Of a stretch of 23,963 nt of DNA, positions 21,998 to 23,963 are shown piece by piece; position 1 is the first letter of the stretch; every line of letters starts with the position of its first letter. The stretch is from Chitinophagaceae bacterium (GTDB lineage: Bacteria; Bacteroidota; Bacteroidia; Chitinophagales; Chitinophagaceae), in assembly GCA_016721085.1 (NCBI GenBank), contig JADKJI010000048.1, positions 1 to 23,963 on the forward strand, written 5' to 3'. The notes under the pieces were generated by a model that had not been told where the DNA came from, did no database searches, and saw only the letters and a program-made list of their open reading frames with translations. Position numbers and translations under genes: made by a program.

Positions 21998-23963
21998 ATG
22001 AAAGCATTCCATTTTAAATTATTACTGGCTGGCTGTCTTTTTGCGGTTAGTTCTGCAAGGGCACAACAGAACAATCTTCCACAACTAGGTAAAAGTCCCA
22101 TTGCTGAAGTTGTAAAAGCAATGACACTTGAAGAAAAGGTTAGCATGTTGGTTGGACAAGGAATGTTTGTTCCAGGTATGGGCATGCCAGGAGCTGCCGC
22201 TCAACCATCAGAGGCACAAAAAAGAGTGACTGGAGCTGCTGGTACCACAAATCCTATTCCTCGTTTAGGCATACCTGCTATGGTTGTGTGTGATGGTCCC
22301 TGCTGGTATACATGCCTTCAATGCTGGAAAGAGCCGTATGTACTACGCTACAGCCTGGCCCACAGGAACCTTGTTAGCTTCCAGCTGGGATACCAGTTTA
22401 GTGCGAAAAGTAGGTGTTGCATTAGGTGGAGAAGCGAAAGAGTATGGAATTGATGTATTGTTAGGGCCAGGTATGAATATCCATCGTAATCCACTAGGAG
22501 CAAGAAATTTCGAATATTATTCAGAAGATCCACTGATCACCGGTTATATGGCTTCAGCCATGGTGAATGGCATTCAAAGCAATGGCATCGGTGTTTCTGC
22601 AAAACATTTCTTCGCTAATAGTCAGGAAACAAACCGAAATACTATCAATGAAAGATAAAGTGAAAGAGCTATCCGTGAAATATATCTAGAAGGGCTGGCA
22701 GATTCTACTAAAAAATTCCAACCCTTGGACATTGATGAGTTCATATAACCTGGTGAACGGTCCGAATACAGCACAGAACTACGACCTGCTTACTACTATT
22801 CTTCGCAAGGAATGGGGCTTTCAGGGATTTGTGATGTCTGACTGGTTTGGAGGAAGGAATGCAGTAGATATGGTACGTGCTGGTAATAATCTGCAAATGC
22901 CGGGTATGCCGAATCAAAAGGTTGCTATATTGGAAGCAGTAAAAACTGGAAAACTAGACGAGAAAATACTTGATCAAAGTGTTACTGAGATGTTAGGTAT
23001 CATCGTTCAGTCTCCCCATTTTCAAAGGATATAAGTTCAGTGATAATCCGCCATTAAAAGCGAATGCACAGATTGCCCGTGAAGCAGCATCCGAAAGCAT
23101 GATATTATTGAAGAATGAAGCAAAAACTTTGCCTATAGCTACAGGAACTAAATTAGCAGTATTCGGAAATAGCGCTATGGAATTGATAGCAGGTGGTACA
23201 GGAAGCGGAGATGTAAATAAGATGTATTCAGTTCCTTTGATTGAAGGTCTATTCCGTGCGGGCTATTCATTAAATACAGATTTGTATTTGGCATATTCCA
23301 ATTATGTAGACGCTGAACATAAGAAACAACCAAAGAAAAGTCCGATTGAAGAATTGATGAGTCCTCAAAAACCAATTCTTGAAATGACTATTTCAAATGA
23401 AGCCATACAAAAGGCTGCAGGGTATTCAGAAAAGGCCATTGTTGCCATTGGAAGAAATGCAGGAGAAGGTGCAGACCGTAAGGAAAAAGATGACTATACC
23501 CTTACAGATAAGGAAAAAGAATTGATAAATTCTGTTGCAACCGCTTTCCATGCACAAGGGAAGAAAGTAGTTGTAATCTTGAATATAGGAGGTGTTATCG
23601 ATGTTACCGAATGCGCGATAAGGTAGATGGTATTTTATTAGCATGGCAGCCAGATTGGAAGGTGGAAACGCAATTGCTGATGTTGTTTCAGGTAGGGTGA
23701 ATCCATCAGGAAAATTGGCAACTACATTCCCTGTTTCATATAAAGATGATTACTCTGCGAAGAATTTTCCTGGTAAGGAATTCCCAGATCGTCCAGTACA
23801 AGGGGTATTCGGTCAGAAGGCCTTTGAATCTGAAGTAATTTATGAAGAAGGTGTGTATGTGGGCTATCGTTATTTTTCTACTTTCAATGTGAAACCCGCT
23901 TATGAATTTGGTTATGGTTTATCATATACAGATTTTAGTTACAGCAATTTGAAATTGAGTAGT
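21998..23963 (+). pseudogene. Glycoside hydrolase family 3 beta-glucosidase, broken, 3' end outside the window
   Basis: Signal peptide MKAFHFKLLLAGCLFAVSSARAQ (ATG 21998; an ATG at 21992 is alternative). The GH3 N-terminal barrel follows: AMTLEEKVSMLVGQ, DVLLGPGMNIHRNPLGARNFEYYSEDP, GVSAKHFFANSQE and the nucleophile motif GFVMSDW with Asp at 22840-22842. The C-terminal part begins after ESMILLKNE and continues as WQPG(L)EGGNAIADVVSGRVNPSGKL to the edge. Lesions: extra C at 22298-22300, in-frame TAA at 22656-22658, extra base near 22695, extra base near 23011-23020, missing G near 23613 and near 23653. The active site is otherwise conserved. Such enzymes split beta-linked glucose from glycans in the periplasm. 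Regulation by the adjacent Nudix protein is inferred. Confidence 0.88.

Overview
The window looks like a chromosomal segment of a Bacteroidota bacterium, probably of the Chitinophagaceae type. The signs are moderate to low GC, many secreted proteins with short Sec signals, a TonB-type outer-membrane barrel with a carboxypeptidase-like N-terminal domain, a secreted DinB protein, a VF530 protein, a Sde182/DUF1593 hydrolase-like protein, and several -7 boxes of the Bacteroidota form TAnnTTTG. No rRNA, tRNA, CRISPR array, phage module or intact insertion sequence was seen. The family level is inference.

Layout. 1-593 (-): 5' part of a phytanoyl-CoA dioxygenase-like gene. 806-1781: a VOC protein and a lipoprotein. 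2105-3575: a photolyase/cryptochrome-like gene with one frameshift. 3645-5315: a divergent HxlR regulator / secreted DinB pair, then a secreted sandwich-fold protein. 5403-8787 (-): two secreted proteins of unknown role (TPR protein plus partner). 8788-9318: a gene-free, repeat-rich stretch. 9319-9765 (-): GNAT acetyltransferase broken by an amber codon. 9835-12091 (-): a DUF1593 protein and a pseudouridine synthase. 12117-13348 (+): VF530, VOC and PepSY-helix proteins. 13743-15969 (+): katG with one frame disruption and an OxyR-like site upstream. 16091-17050 (+): exported sugar isomerase-like TIM barrel. 17235-18684 (-): MazG-like and THUMP RNA methyltransferase genes. 18788-21065 (+): a heavily broken TonB-type barrel gene. 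21126-21881 (-): a NrtR/AraR-like Nudix regulator. 21998-end (+): a broken GH3 beta-glucosidase.

Three things stand out. First, there is a family of intergenic palindromes: three identical 48-bp perfect copies, one covarying variant and one degenerate half-copy. Second, there is a regulator/target unit: a Nudix protein with a ruined catalytic box faces a GH3 gene across a near-perfect 23-bp palindrome that is probably its operator. Third, frame lesions are numerous and strongly clustered in the last 5 kb. Elsewhere they are isolated one-base changes, mostly in short homopolymers. Read-level evidence is needed to tell assembly error from real gene decay, although the intact regulator between the two broken genes hints at real decay.

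I saw no complete new defence or mobile system. The palindrome family and the secreted TPR pair are the least explained items.
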